DNA of 64,000 nt, from contig NZ_JBBKBG010000001.1 in assembly GCF_037892545.1 (NCBI RefSeq), positions 1 through 64,000 on the forward strand, written 5' to 3'. Positions 17,756 to 27,504 of this stretch are shown piece by piece. The notes under the pieces are model-generated. The model was not told the DNA's origin. It was given only the letters and a program-made list of their open reading frames with translations, and did not search any database. Numbering within the stretch: position 1 is the first letter of the stretch; the number at the start of each line of letters is the position of its first letter. The DNA is from Pseudogracilibacillus sp037892545 (GTDB lineage Bacteria > Bacillota > Bacilli > Bacillales > Amphibacillaceae). The translations under genes were made by a program, and so were the position numbers.

Positions 17756-19039
17756 TTGTACATGTTAAAAATGAGTGTTCATTATGACACGACACCGATT
17801 GAAATACGTGAAAAAATTCAATTTTCTGATGAAATAATGGAAAAATCATATGTAGCATTACACCAATATCCACATATATGTGAGCATATAATTATATCCA
17901 CATGCAATCGAACAGAAATAATTGCTGTTGTCGATCATGTACATGGTGGAAAAGATAATATATTGCATTTTTTAAGTGAAATATTTCATTTTTCGCAAGA
18001 AGAATTACTGCAATATTGTCAATTTACAAAAGGGGAAGCTGTTGTTCATCATTTATTTCGCCTAGCTTCTGGACTTGACTCAATTGTCCTTGGAGAAACG
18101 CAAATTCTCGGTCAAGTTCGTGACGCTTTTCTATTAGGACAACAGTATAAAACAACAGGAAAAATGTTAAATGAATTAAGTAAGCGGGTCATTCAATTTG
18201 CGAAAAACGCCCATCATAAAACACAAATTGGCGAGCAACCGATGTCGATTAGTTATATTGCAGTGGAATTAGCAAAGTCATTTTATCCAAATATAAAAGA
18301 AAAATCTGTTTGCGTTGTCGGAATAGGGGAGATGGGAAAATTATCGATCCAAAATTTATTATCGGCTGGTGTAACCGACATAACGATATTAAATCGTCAT
18401 GTAGAACGTGGGAAATCACTCGCCGAAAAAATGGATGTACAATGTAAGCCATTTGAAGCATTAGAAGAGGTGTTAACAGAAGTAGACATTGTCATTACCT
18501 CTACAAGTGCTGCACATACAATTATTACGAAAGATCAACTGAAACAAGTAATGAATAAGCGAAAGAATAAAGAACTACTTTGTATTGATATTGCTGTACC
18601 TCGAGATATCGAAAGAGCTGTCCAACAAATTAAAGGAGTCACTTTATATGATGTGGATGATTTAAAACATGTCGTGGACGACAATATGCAAGCACGAAAA
18701 GAGGCTGCCAAGTTAATTGAAGAAGATATACAAGAAGAATTACTGTCGTTTCGATTATGGACAGAAACATTGGAAGCTGTACCTGTTATTCATGCATTGC
18801 GCGAAAAATCTTTTGGTATTCAAGCAAAAACAGTAGAGAGTGTGTTCCGAAAAATTCCTTCTTTAACTGAAAGAGAACGAAAGATAATTGAAAAGCATAC
18901 AAAAAGTATCGTCAATCAATTAATGGAACAACCGATCAAACAAGTGAAAACAATGTGTGAAGAAGGAACGTTTGAACAAGAAAAGGAATTGTTCATCGAT
19001 ATTTTTGGGTTAGAAGATAACATGACCGAAAAAAGATAG
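17756..19039 (+). CDS. hemA: Glutamyl-tRNA reductase
   Basis: First committed step of heme synthesis: NADPH reduction of glutamyl-tRNA to glutamate-1-semialdehyde. 427 residues. The catalytic cysteine is in STCNRTEI (about residue 49); the NADPH domain has VCVVGIGEMGKL, and a C-terminal dimerisation helix follows. The TTG start is chosen because AAGGAG lies 9 bases upstream and the N-terminus then aligns with B. subtilis HemA without a gap. First gene of a seven-gene operon; hemC follows after 12 bases. hemX, which lowers HemA level in B. subtilis, is not present. Confidence 0.97.
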   Translation: MYMLKMSVHYDTTPIEIREKIQFSDEIMEKSYVALHQYPHICEHIIISTCNRTEIIAVVDHVHGGKDNILHFLSEIFHFSQEELLQYCQFTKGEAVVHHLFRLASGLDSIVLGETQILGQVRDAFLLGQQYKTTGKMLNELSKRVIQFAKNAHHKTQIGEQPMSISYIAVELAKSFYPNIKEKSVCVVGIGEMGKLSIQNLLSAGVTDITILNRHVERGKSLAEKMDVQCKPFEALEEVLTEVDIVITSTSAAHTIITKDQLKQVMNKRKNKELLCIDIAVPRDIERAVQQIKGVTLYDVDDLKHVVDDNMQARKEAAKLIEEDIQEELLSFRLWTETLEAVPVIHALREKSFGIQAKTVESVFRKIPSLTERERKIIEKHTKSIVNQLMEQPIKQVKTMCEEGTFEQEKELFIDIFGLEDNMTEKR

Positions 19040-19051
19040 GAGGGGTTTTAT

Positions 19052-19987
19052 TTGCGAGATATTGTCGTAGGTTCAAGAAATAGTAAGTTAGCGTTAATTC
19101 AGACAAAATGGGTAATGGAAGCACTCCGAGAAAAAGGAGTAAAAGAGCCATTTTCCATTAAAGAAATAATGACAAAAGGAGATAAAAATTTACATGTTTC
19201 CCTGACCAAATTAGGCCAAGGTGGTGTGTTTTTACAAGAAATTGAAGCACAATTATTACAAGGGGAGATTGATTTTGCCGTACATAGTTTAAAAGATGTA
19301 CCTGTAACCGTTCCGAATGGATTAACGATTGCTTCGATTCCTAAGCGAGAAGATCATCGTGATGCTTATATTGCCAGACATCATATTCCGTTTGAAGAGC
19401 TACCACCAGGTGCCGTCATTGGAACGAGTAGTGTTCGTCGACAAGCACAAATTTTGGCGAAACGACCAGATCTTGAAGCAAAGTGGATACGTGGTCCAAT
19501 TAATCAAAGGATTAAGCAATTAGAAGAAGGGTCGTTTGATGCAATCATATTAGCTGTAGCCGGATTAAAACGACTCGGTATCGATTCAGAACATATTACA
19601 GCATATTTACCTGATAATGATTTCATGCCAGCAATGGGGCAAGGGGCTTTAGCGATTGAATGCCGGGAAGATGATGAACAAATGATCGAATTATTATCAC
19701 TTATCCATGATGCAGATACAGCGAATTCCGTACGTGCGGAGCGTCAATTTTTAGAAGCTTTTGCAGAAGGAGATCAAGCACCATTAGCGGCCTATGCTAA
19801 TGTGAAAGACGGAAAAATTCACTTACGCGGTCGCTTATTTTCACTAGATGGAAAAACGATCCTTGAACACGAAGCAATTGGAACGAATCCGGACGAAGTA
19901 GCAAAAGAAGTAGCTGATGCCTTGAAACAGCAAGGAGCTGAGGAGCTTATTCAAAAAACCAATGCGGAGTTGAAGCACATTGAGTAA
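19052..19987 (+). CDS. hemC: Hydroxymethylbilane synthase, lacking the cofactor cysteine
   Basis: HemC joins four porphobilinogen units to hydroxymethylbilane using a dipyrromethane cofactor linked to a cysteine. 311 residues, normal length. Kept features: GSRNSKLAL, TKGDKN, HSLKDVP (catalytic Asp), GTSSVRRQAQ, MGQGALAIECR. Changed features: the cofactor-loop GGCQ motif reads EGDQAP, with Asp241 (codon 19772-19774) where the cysteine is expected, and the usual RGN-x-x-TR reads RGPINQR (Pro149). The gene is intact, in operon, and otherwise well conserved. It may use another attachment, depend on a second HemC elsewhere, or be inactive; the sequence cannot say which. TTG start behind AGGAGGGG. 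Confidence 0.93.
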   Translation: MRDIVVGSRNSKLALIQTKWVMEALREKGVKEPFSIKEIMTKGDKNLHVSLTKLGQGGVFLQEIEAQLLQGEIDFAVHSLKDVPVTVPNGLTIASIPKREDHRDAYIARHHIPFEELPPGAVIGTSSVRRQAQILAKRPDLEAKWIRGPINQRIKQLEEGSFDAIILAVAGLKRLGIDSEHITAYLPDNDFMPAMGQGALAIECREDDEQMIELLSLIHDADTANSVRAERQFLEAFAEGDQAPLAAYANVKDGKIHLRGRLFSLDGKTILEHEAIGTNPDEVAKEVADALKQQGAEELIQKTNAELKHIE

Positions 19988-20729
19988 CTTGCAAGGCAAA
20001 AACATTTTAATTACACGAGATCAACAAGGTGCAACGATTTTGGCAGATGTATTACGTAAAACTGGGGCAAATCCAATAGAAGTACCACTTTTACAAATTA
20101 ATTGTAAACGTTTTGAAATGAAAGATGCATTGACACAATATAGTTGGGTATTTTTTACGAGTCAAAAAGGAGTTGCCTGTTTTTTACAACATGAAAGATA
20201 TGCTCAGCAATTGCATCAATGTAATATTGCAGCAGTTGGTGAAAAAACAAAAGCAGCATTACATAATAGAGGATATGTAGTTGATTTTATGCCAAGTACT
20301 TATAATGCTGAAACGATGGCATCACAATTTTTACAACGTTTTAATACGAAAGAGCGAGTTTTATTCGTTCGCGGTAATTTATCAAGGCCTGTATTATTAA
20401 AGGCGTTTACTAAGGAAAAAATACCGTATGATGTCGTGGAAGTGTATGAAACGAAACAAAATGATGGGATGAAACAAACGTTACAAAAAGTGTCTGAAAG
20501 GAATGCGATTGATTATATCACTTTTACAAGTCCATCTGCCATTGATGCGTTTCTTTCCATGGTACCTAATTTTACAACATGGCAATCTATCCCAACAGTT
20601 TGTATTGGAACGACGACAGAAAAAAAGGCGATCGATGCACAATTTTCGAATATTCTCGTTGCGGATGTATTTACGATTGAAGGAATGGTTGAAAAAATGA
20701 TTCAACATCATAACGGAAAGGATGAATGA
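19980..20729 (+). CDS. hemD: Uroporphyrinogen-III synthase
   Basis: HemD closes hydroxymethylbilane with inversion of ring D to uroporphyrinogen III. 249 residues with two similar halves, as in the family; conserved elements are weak in this fast-evolving protein, but NILITRDQ at the N-terminus, FTSQKGV near 60, AAVGEKTKAAL near 84, and ITFTSPSAIDAF and VCIGTTTEKK in the second half fit. The TTG start overlaps the hemC stop by 8 bases, showing coupled translation. Position between hemC and hemB supports the call. Confidence 0.92.
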   Translation: MSNLQGKNILITRDQQGATILADVLRKTGANPIEVPLLQINCKRFEMKDALTQYSWVFFTSQKGVACFLQHERYAQQLHQCNIAAVGEKTKAALHNRGYVVDFMPSTYNAETMASQFLQRFNTKERVLFVRGNLSRPVLLKAFTKEKIPYDVVEVYETKQNDGMKQTLQKVSERNAIDYITFTSPSAIDAFLSMVPNFTTWQSIPTVCIGTTTEKKAIDAQFSNILVADVFTIEGMVEKMIQHHNGKDE

Positions 20730-20733
20730 AAAA

Positions 20734-21717
20734 ATGGAAAATGCTTCATTTAAACGGCACCGTCGCTTACGTCATAGTGAAGCGATGCGGGAAATGGTAC
20801 GGGAGACTACGCTATCAGTGAATGATTTTATTTATCCACTTTTTATTACAGAAGAATCGAACACGAAAAAAGAAGTTCCTTCCATGCCTGGGGTATACCA
20901 AATTTCGCTCGATTTTTTGGAAGAAGAACTAGATGAATTACAACATGTAGGATTAAAGGCCGTCTTATTATTTGGCATTCCGAAAGAAAAAGATGAGGAA
21001 GGGACGGGAGCTTACGACAAGGAAGGTATCGTGCAACGTGCAACAAGGCTCATAAAGCAGTATGCACCAAATATGCTCGTCATTGCAGACACATGCTTAT
21101 GCGAATATACATCACACGGTCATTGTGGTGTGCTTCGTGATGGATATGTTGAAAATGATAGCTCCTTGCAACTATTAGCAAAAACTGCTGTTACACAAGC
21201 AGAGGCTGGTGCTGATATAATCGCTCCGTCTAATATGATGGACGGTTTTGTGACAGTAATTCGAAACGCTTTGGATGAGGCGGGATTTGTGCATATTCCC
21301 ATCATGTCTTATGCCGTGAAATATGCTTCCGCTTTTTATGGTCCGTTCCGTGATGCAGCAGAAAGCACTCCAGCCTTTGGGGATCGAAAAACCTATCAAA
21401 TGGATATAGCAAATCGGAAAGAGGCGCTACGTGAAGCGAAAACAGATACGAAAGAAGGGGGCGACTTTATCATTGTTAAACCTGCATTAGCTTATTTAGA
21501 TATTGTCCGTGAAGTTTATAACCATGTTGATGTACCGGTCGTTGCGTATAACGTAAGTGGTGAATATTCCATGACAAAAGCAGCAGCATTAAATGGATGG
21601 ATTGATGAAAAAAGTGTTGTCATGGAAAAACTAATCGCCATGAAACGTGCTGGTGCACAATTGATTGTTACTTATTATGCAAAAGAAGTAGCTAGATGGT
21701 TAAAAAATACACAATAA
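20734..21717 (+). CDS. hemB: Delta-aminolevulinic acid dehydratase (porphobilinogen synthase)
   Basis: HemB condenses two 5-aminolevulinate to porphobilinogen. 327 residues. The zinc site is CLCEYTSHGHC, and the two Schiff-base lysines are in MSYAVKYAS and IVKPALAY. Two ATGs are possible: 20722, which has AAAGG directly against it, and 20734, which is better spaced and gives the N-terminus MENASFKRHRRLR that lines up with B. subtilis HemB. I chose 20734. It follows hemD by 4 bases. Confidence 0.96.
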   Translation: MENASFKRHRRLRHSEAMREMVRETTLSVNDFIYPLFITEESNTKKEVPSMPGVYQISLDFLEEELDELQHVGLKAVLLFGIPKEKDEEGTGAYDKEGIVQRATRLIKQYAPNMLVIADTCLCEYTSHGHCGVLRDGYVENDSSLQLLAKTAVTQAEAGADIIAPSNMMDGFVTVIRNALDEAGFVHIPIMSYAVKYASAFYGPFRDAAESTPAFGDRKTYQMDIANRKEALREAKTDTKEGGDFIIVKPALAYLDIVREVYNHVDVPVVAYNVSGEYSMTKAAALNGWIDEKSVVMEKLIAMKRAGAQLIVTYYAKEVARWLKNTQ

Positions 21718-21730
21718 AGTTAGGAGAATA

Positions 21731-23014
21731 ATGATGGAATTTACAAACTCAATCGATGCATACAAAGAGGCGGTAGAGCTTATGCCGGGAGGTGTCAACT
21801 CTCCAGTACGAGCATTTTCTTCTGTTGGCATGTCGCCCATTTTTATGGAAAAAGGAAAAGGGTCTAAAATTACAGATATCGATGGTAATGAATATATTGA
21901 TTATGTGTTAAGTTGGGGACCATTAATTTTAGGGCATGCACCAGATAAAGTGGTAGATGCTATAAAGGATGTTGCTGAAAAAGGAACAAGTTTTGGGGCA
22001 CCGACGTTGTTAGAAAATAAAATAGCAGCATTAGTGAAAGAACGCGTCCCATCTATTGAAATGCTCCGTATGGTAAATTCCGGAACAGAAGCGACGATGA
22101 GTGCTTTACGTTTAGCACGTGGGTATACAGGTCGTAATATTATTTTAAAGTTTGTTGGAAATTATCATGGTCATGGTGATTCTTTATTAATTAAAGCTGG
22201 TTCTGGTGTGGCAACATTAGGATTACCAGATAGTCCTGGTGTACCTGAAGGAATTGCAAAAAACACCGTCACCGTACCATATAATGATATAGCAAGTGTT
22301 GAAAAAGCATTTGAAGTATATGGAAAAGATATCGCGGCTGTAATTGTAGAGCCGGTTTCCGGAAATATGGGGGTCGTTCCACCTGTAAGTAATTTTCTAG
22401 AATCTTTACGTGAGATAACAAAAACATATGGTTCATTGCTTATTTTTGATGAAGTGATGACTGGTTTTCGGGTCGGATACCATTGTGCACAAGGACATTT
22501 CGGTATCGAGCCAGATATAACATGTTTAGGAAAAGTAATTGGTGGTGGTCTTCCTGTTGGAGCATATGGTGGTAAAAAGGAAATAATGGAGAAGGTAGCT
22601 CCAAGTGGATCGATTTACCAAGCGGGGACATTATCAGGTAATCCATTAGCAATGACAGCAGGATATGAAACATTGAATGCTTTAACGGAAGAAACGTATG
22701 ACGTGTTGAATAAAAAAGTAGACCGATTAATAGAGGGATATGAAGCGGCAGCAAATACATATAATATTCCATTACAAGTGAATCGTGCAGGATCTATGGT
22801 AGGTTTTTTCTTTACAAATGAAAAAGTGACGAATTATGATACAGCCTCCACATCAGACTTAAATCGATTCAAACAATATTATCAAGGAATGATTCGAGAA
22901 GGAATTTTCTTGCCACCATCTCAATTTGAAGGGCTTTTCCTGTCAACTGCTCATACTGATGAGGATATTGAAAAAACAGTGGAAGCAGTACAACGTGTAT
23001 TTAGTACTTTATAA
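21731..23014 (+). CDS. hemL: Glutamate-1-semialdehyde 2,1-aminomutase
   Basis: PLP enzyme that converts glutamate-1-semialdehyde to 5-aminolevulinate, the partner of HemA. 427 residues. Landmarks are MPGGVNSPVRAF, MVNSGTEATMSALRLAR, GNYHGHGD, IFDEVMTGFR and the PLP lysine in CLGKVIGGGLPVGAYGG. TTAGGAG precedes the doubled ATG; 21734 is an equally possible start. Fifth gene of the operon, 13 bases after hemB. Confidence 0.97.
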   Translation: MMEFTNSIDAYKEAVELMPGGVNSPVRAFSSVGMSPIFMEKGKGSKITDIDGNEYIDYVLSWGPLILGHAPDKVVDAIKDVAEKGTSFGAPTLLENKIAALVKERVPSIEMLRMVNSGTEATMSALRLARGYTGRNIILKFVGNYHGHGDSLLIKAGSGVATLGLPDSPGVPEGIAKNTVTVPYNDIASVEKAFEVYGKDIAAVIVEPVSGNMGVVPPVSNFLESLREITKTYGSLLIFDEVMTGFRVGYHCAQGHFGIEPDITCLGKVIGGGLPVGAYGGKKEIMEKVAPSGSIYQAGTLSGNPLAMTAGYETLNALTEETYDVLNKKVDRLIEGYEAAANTYNIPLQVNRAGSMVGFFFTNEKVTNYDTASTSDLNRFKQYYQGMIREGIFLPPSQFEGLFLSTAHTDEDIEKTVEAVQRVFSTL

Positions 23015-23034
23015 AAGAAGGGTGACAATGAACG

Positions 23035-24084
23035 ATGACGAAAAAATTTAATGATACGATCATTCGAGCGTATAAAGGAGAAAAAACGGACTATACACCT
23101 GTTTGGTACATGAGGCAAGCAGGACGTTCTCAGCAAGAATATTTAGAAGTGAGAAAAAATCATACATTATTTGAAATTACACATAATCCGGAACTTTGTG
23201 CTTATGTGACAAGAACACCTGTTGAAAATTATCATAATGATGCAGCGATTTTGTATAAAGATATTATGAGTCCACTTCCTGCGATGGGAATAGATGTAGA
23301 AATAAAATCAGGGATCGGGCCAGTAATTGAAAATCCAATTAGAACGATAGAGGATGTCCAACAGTTAGGCACATTACGTCCGAAAGAAGATATTCCATAT
23401 GTGTTGGATACAATACACTTATTAACGACGGGACAATTATCGGTCCCATTAATTGGTTTCAGTGGCGCACCATTTACATTAGCAAGTTATATGATTGAAG
23501 GTGGTCCTTCGAAAAATTATAGTGAAACGAAAGCTTTTATGTACACTCATACAGAAGCATGGTTTTTATTAATGGATAAATTAAGTGATATGGTGATTGA
23601 TTATACGAAGGCACAAATCGAGGCTGGAGTACATGCCATTCAAATATTTGATTCGTGGGTTGGCGCGTTAAACGCATCAGACTACCGTACATTTGTGAAA
23701 CCATATATGCATAAAATTTTCACTGCATTACAGAAGGAAAATGTCCCACTTATCATGTTTGGGATTCATGCACGTCATTTATTACTGGAATGGAACGATT
23801 TACCATTAGATGTCATCGGTTTAGATTGGCGAACTTCTATCCAAGAGGCACGTGAACTTGGAGTAACGAAAGTATTACAAGGAAATTTAGATCCAACGAT
23901 ATTATTAGCGGACTGGGATACGATTGAGACACGCGCAAAAGCCATCATTGACGAAGGTTTACAAGATGGAAAACATGTCTTTAATTTAGGACATGGTGTA
24001 ACCCCGAACATTCAACCAGCAACATTGAAAAAACTTACAGAACTCATTCATTCACATTCTGGACGTTCGATTGTGAGCCGTTAA
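23035..24084 (+). CDS. hemE: Uroporphyrinogen decarboxylase
   Basis: HemE decarboxylates uroporphyrinogen III to coproporphyrinogen III. 349 residues. The substrate loop reads WYMRQAGRSQQEY near residue 24, with the catalytic Asp in SPLPAMGIDVEIK and FDSWVG near 205; GNLDP and NLGHGV near the C-terminus are typical. It follows hemL by 20 bases on the same strand. In B. subtilis hemE is in a separate hemEHY operon; here it is joined to the early genes. Confidence 0.97.
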   Translation: MTKKFNDTIIRAYKGEKTDYTPVWYMRQAGRSQQEYLEVRKNHTLFEITHNPELCAYVTRTPVENYHNDAAILYKDIMSPLPAMGIDVEIKSGIGPVIENPIRTIEDVQQLGTLRPKEDIPYVLDTIHLLTTGQLSVPLIGFSGAPFTLASYMIEGGPSKNYSETKAFMYTHTEAWFLLMDKLSDMVIDYTKAQIEAGVHAIQIFDSWVGALNASDYRTFVKPYMHKIFTALQKENVPLIMFGIHARHLLLEWNDLPLDVIGLDWRTSIQEARELGVTKVLQGNLDPTILLADWDTIETRAKAIIDEGLQDGKHVFNLGHGVTPNIQPATLKKLTELIHSHSGRSIVSR

Positions 24085-24091
24085 AAGGAAC

Positions 24092-25498
24092 ATGGATAAA
24101 AAAGAAACGTCTATCGTAATCATCGGCGGTGGTATTACGGGGTTAGCTGCCGCTTATTATTTGCAACAACAAATAGAAGGATTGGAAGCACCTTATACGA
24201 TACAATTGTTAGAGGCTTCCAATCGTTTTGGTGGAAAAATTCGTACAGAACGAAAAGATGGATTTATTATTGAACGAGGTCCGGATTCATTTTTAGGCAG
24301 AAAATTACCAGCAATTCGATTAGTTGAAAGTTTACAAATAAAAAATCAGCTTGTACGAAATACAACAGGGCAAGCATACATCCTTTCCAATGATGTATTA
24401 CATAAAATGCCCCAAGGTTCATTTATGGGAGTGCCAACCACGTTACAACCTTTTTTAGAAACGTCCTTATTATCTAAAAGGGGAAAAGCACGTACAGGAT
24501 TGGACTTCATTTTACCTCGTTCCACCTATGTAGGAGATCAATCATTAGGCTATTTTTTACGGAGAAGATTTGGTGATGAATTAGTGGATCATATTATAGA
24601 GCCGCTATTGTCAGGTATTTATGCTGGAGATATCGATGAAATGAGTTTATATGCCACATTTCCACAATTTTTCGAATTGGAACAATCACATAAGAGTATT
24701 ATAAAAGGCATTCGAAATACGATAGGGAAAAGTTCGGCAAATACAGGGAAAAAAACGGGGCAATTTTGCACATTTACAGATGGCTTAGACACATTAGTGA
24801 CAGCTTTAGAACAGGCAATTTCGCCTTCTGTGCTTAGAAAAGAGCATGTAGTGGAATGGATAGAGAAAAAAAGTAATACATATACTGTTCATTGTCAAAA
24901 TGGTGAAAGTATAGAAGCGGATATTGTGTTGGCAACGACACCACATCATATATTGGAGAAAATAGTAGGAAATGATTTCAATATGGATCGTTTATGTGAG
25001 ATGACCTCTAATTCAGTTGCAAATGTTGCCCTTGCTTATGATACAGATGAGCTTGGGGCAACTTTAGATGGAACTGGATTTGTTATATCGCGTCATAGTA
25101 ATTATCGGATAACGGCATGCACGTGGACACATAAAAAGTGGCAACATACGACACCGGATGGAAAAGCGTTATTACGTGCATATGTCGGAAAACCTACAGA
25201 CCAATCTGTCGTGCATCTATCAGATGAGGAAATCACAAAAATCGCTTTAAAAGATATCGAGAAATCTATCGGGGTAAAAAAAGAGCCTATTTTTTCTGTT
25301 GTAACAAGATGGGAAAATGCGATGCCACAATATACCGTTGGACATAAAGCAAGGGTGTTACATACGAAACGTACATTAGAAAAAGAAATGCCAGGTTTTT
25401 TTCTCGCTGGAAGTTCCATAGAAGGGGTAGGCATCCCGGATTGCATCGGACAAGCCGAAGAAGCAGTTAGACAAATCGTCGAATATATACAAAAATAA
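24092..25498 (+). CDS. hemY: Coproporphyrinogen III oxidase (CgoX/HemY type)
   Basis: FAD protein of 468 residues. In Firmicutes HemY (CgoX) oxidises coproporphyrinogen III to coproporphyrin III in the coproporphyrin-dependent pathway. The dinucleotide motif is VIIGGGITGLAAAYYL, with EASNRFGGKIRT next; FCTFTDGLDTL and FFLAGSSIEGVGIPDC near the C-terminus bind FAD. It starts 7 bases after hemE. The ferrochelatase gene hemH, which lies between hemE and hemY in B. subtilis, is absent, so the cluster stops before iron insertion. Last gene of the hem operon. Confidence 0.93.
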   Translation: MDKKETSIVIIGGGITGLAAAYYLQQQIEGLEAPYTIQLLEASNRFGGKIRTERKDGFIIERGPDSFLGRKLPAIRLVESLQIKNQLVRNTTGQAYILSNDVLHKMPQGSFMGVPTTLQPFLETSLLSKRGKARTGLDFILPRSTYVGDQSLGYFLRRRFGDELVDHIIEPLLSGIYAGDIDEMSLYATFPQFFELEQSHKSIIKGIRNTIGKSSANTGKKTGQFCTFTDGLDTLVTALEQAISPSVLRKEHVVEWIEKKSNTYTVHCQNGESIEADIVLATTPHHILEKIVGNDFNMDRLCEMTSNSVANVALAYDTDELGATLDGTGFVISRHSNYRITACTWTHKKWQHTTPDGKALLRAYVGKPTDQSVVHLSDEEITKIALKDIEKSIGVKKEPIFSVVTRWENAMPQYTVGHKARVLHTKRTLEKEMPGFFLAGSSIEGVGIPDCIGQAEEAVRQIVEYIQK

Positions 25499-25535
25499 TC
25501 GATATGGTAATGGTTCATCATTTCCTATGAAAAAG

Positions 25536-25564
25536 GGATGTTAGTAATGTATATACTAACATCC
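25536..25564. terminator. Terminator between hemY and the PfpI-like gene
   Basis: GGATGTTAGTA / TACTAACATCC stem. The minus strand has CTTTTTC after it, so it suits the leftward gene best; on the plus strand the T-run is poor. Confidence 0.7.
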
Positions 25565-25597
25565 TCATCTTATTTCTATTTATATCCATCTTTCAGT

Positions 25598-26143
25598 TTA
25601 AAGTTTACTTAAAAACATTTTCATTAATCCCGGTAAGTCGGGCCATGCATGTCCGGAGACTAAGTTTTTATGTTCATGTAACATTTCATGGACATAGGTT
25701 GCACCAGCAGCTTCTACTTCAGGTTTACATGCAATATATGCTGTCATTTCACGACCCTTTATATGTTCGGGCACCATGGTTAAAACGAGACTACCATGAC
25801 AAACTGAAGCGACAGGCTTGTTCGCTTCAAAAAAATGACTCACAATTTTCGGGATATGTTCATTCATACGAATATGTTCAGGAGATCGTCCACCAGGGAT
25901 AATCAGACCATCATACTCCTCAGGATTTATGTCACTAAAAGCAATATGTGCATCAATTAAATAACCTGGTTTTTCTGTATATGTTTCCCATCCAACAAAA
26001 TCGTGGACAACCGTATGCACTTTACGTACTTCTGAAGCAGCAATTGTCGCTTCGATACCTTCTTCTAAACATCGATAATACGGGTAATAAATTTCCAAAG
26101 ATTCTACAGCATCACCAATTAATATGAGTACTTTTTTAGCCAT
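25598..26143 (-). CDS. DJ-1/PfpI-family protein
   Basis: 181-residue class I glutamine amidotransferase-like fold. The nucleophile elbow is ASVCHGSLVL with Cys near 112 followed by His, and the upstream acid is in PEEYDGLIIPGGRSPEHIR. PfpI/YraA-type proteins have been described as stress-linked peptidases or deglycases; the physiological activity here is unknown. The start is ATG 26143, since AAAGGAGG is 8 bases from it and only 2 from the ATG at 26149. Monocistronic, convergent with the hem operon. Confidence 0.9.
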   Translation of the reverse strand: MAKKVLILIGDAVESLEIYYPYYRCLEEGIEATIAASEVRKVHTVVHDFVGWETYTEKPGYLIDAHIAFSDINPEEYDGLIIPGGRSPEHIRMNEHIPKIVSHFFEANKPVASVCHGSLVLTMVPEHIKGREMTAYIACKPEVEAAGATYVHEMLHEHKNLVSGHAWPDLPGLMKMFLSKL

Positions 26144-26364
26144 ATACATATCCTCCTTTAAATATCCTTCACCTTCTATTTTAAAGGAATATTCAGAAAA
26201 CTCAACAACCTTTTAAGGCAAATATTTGAAAGAAATGAAAATTATTTGATATCATATCTTTTTTATAGGAAGATGAACTAAATAGGTAAAAAAAATACAT
26301 AGAAGACATATTTTTCTATTGTTCATACAAAGCAATAGATCACAAAAGAAAATGTGGTGACATA

Positions 26365-27321
26365 ATGGCGGAAAAAAACAAGATTATATTATTTCCACAA
26401 ATGCAAGATACACTCATAGAAAAAAGTTTTCTTGCAATGGAACAAGAAAATTTTTCAGAAGCATTAACATATATTGATCAATTACTGCATCACGGCATAG
26501 AAAATTCGGATATAGCAATTGGGAAAATTATTTGTCATATTCAATTAGGACAACCATTAGAAGCGGAAATATTTTGTGAAGATATATTAGAAAGAAAGAC
26601 AGGTAATGCATTTTATACGATATTATTCTACTATATTACGATTTTATTTGAAGCTCAACGATATAACAAAATCATTCAATATATAGACGAACTGGAGTCA
26701 ACGACCACTGTTCCACCAGAAGAACAAATAAAATATCGTGAAATATACGAAATGTGTCAAATGATGAATGAAAAAGAGTCAAAAGAGCTATTAGAAAAAA
26801 TCGAACAGCACATAGAAAAAAAGGAATACAAAAATGCGTTTATATGTTTAAAACAGTGGAATACATTGCATAAGCAACCACCAACCGTTTTTCATTCATA
26901 TTTGTTGATGGACATCCATGAAGGGATAAAAGCATATATATGGCAACTATTACGTGAACGACAAGTAAAAGAAAGTATTTCTGTTTCAAAGTTTGGTGAA
27001 ATAATAACTAAAAAACCTTCAGAAACGACGATGGTCAAACAGTCGAGGACATATAAAGATATTGCCAAACAACTAGAATTAGTAGGACAAGATAATCCAG
27101 TCATGGAACAATTTTTACTGGAATTAACTGAGCATTTTCTTTATATGTATGTTCCGATGGATCTGAGTAATGAAGTAGAACATATTATGCAAGCATTAAT
27201 GTTTATTGGCCAGGAGTTATATGTAGTAGAAAATGAACCGATGTATGATGGAAAGGTAAATAAATATTTAAAAAAAGTGATGGAAGCAGAACGATTATAT
27301 GTGGAGTTATTTTTGCATTAG
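26365..27321 (+). CDS. ysoA: TPR-like protein in the ysoA position
   Basis: 318-residue soluble helical protein. The first 150 residues look like degenerate TPR helices (LAMEQENFSEALTYIDQLL; IGKIICHIQLGQPLEAEIF), and the rest is helical without a known motif. In B. subtilis the TPR protein YsoA lies directly upstream of tig, exactly as here, so the name rests on position plus fold. Function unknown. GTGGTGAC is a fair ribosome site before the ATG. Confidence 0.72.
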   Translation: MAEKNKIILFPQMQDTLIEKSFLAMEQENFSEALTYIDQLLHHGIENSDIAIGKIICHIQLGQPLEAEIFCEDILERKTGNAFYTILFYYITILFEAQRYNKIIQYIDELESTTTVPPEEQIKYREIYEMCQMMNEKESKELLEKIEQHIEKKEYKNAFICLKQWNTLHKQPPTVFHSYLLMDIHEGIKAYIWQLLRERQVKESISVSKFGEIITKKPSETTMVKQSRTYKDIAKQLELVGQDNPVMEQFLLELTEHFLYMYVPMDLSNEVEHIMQALMFIGQELYVVENEPMYDGKVNKYLKKVMEAERLYVELFLH

Positions 27322-27504
27322 GTGTAAGTGGTATTTACTAGAAAATGCCTCACTTTATCGTTCATGAAATAGCTATACGATCGTAAAATGTATTTATTTT
27401 CATTAAGTTGTTGACTATGTTATACTTTAATGGTTGAATATTAAAAGGTAAATAATATATATGAAAGATATATGTTTTAAATGAATGTGGAGGGAATAAA
27501 ACAA

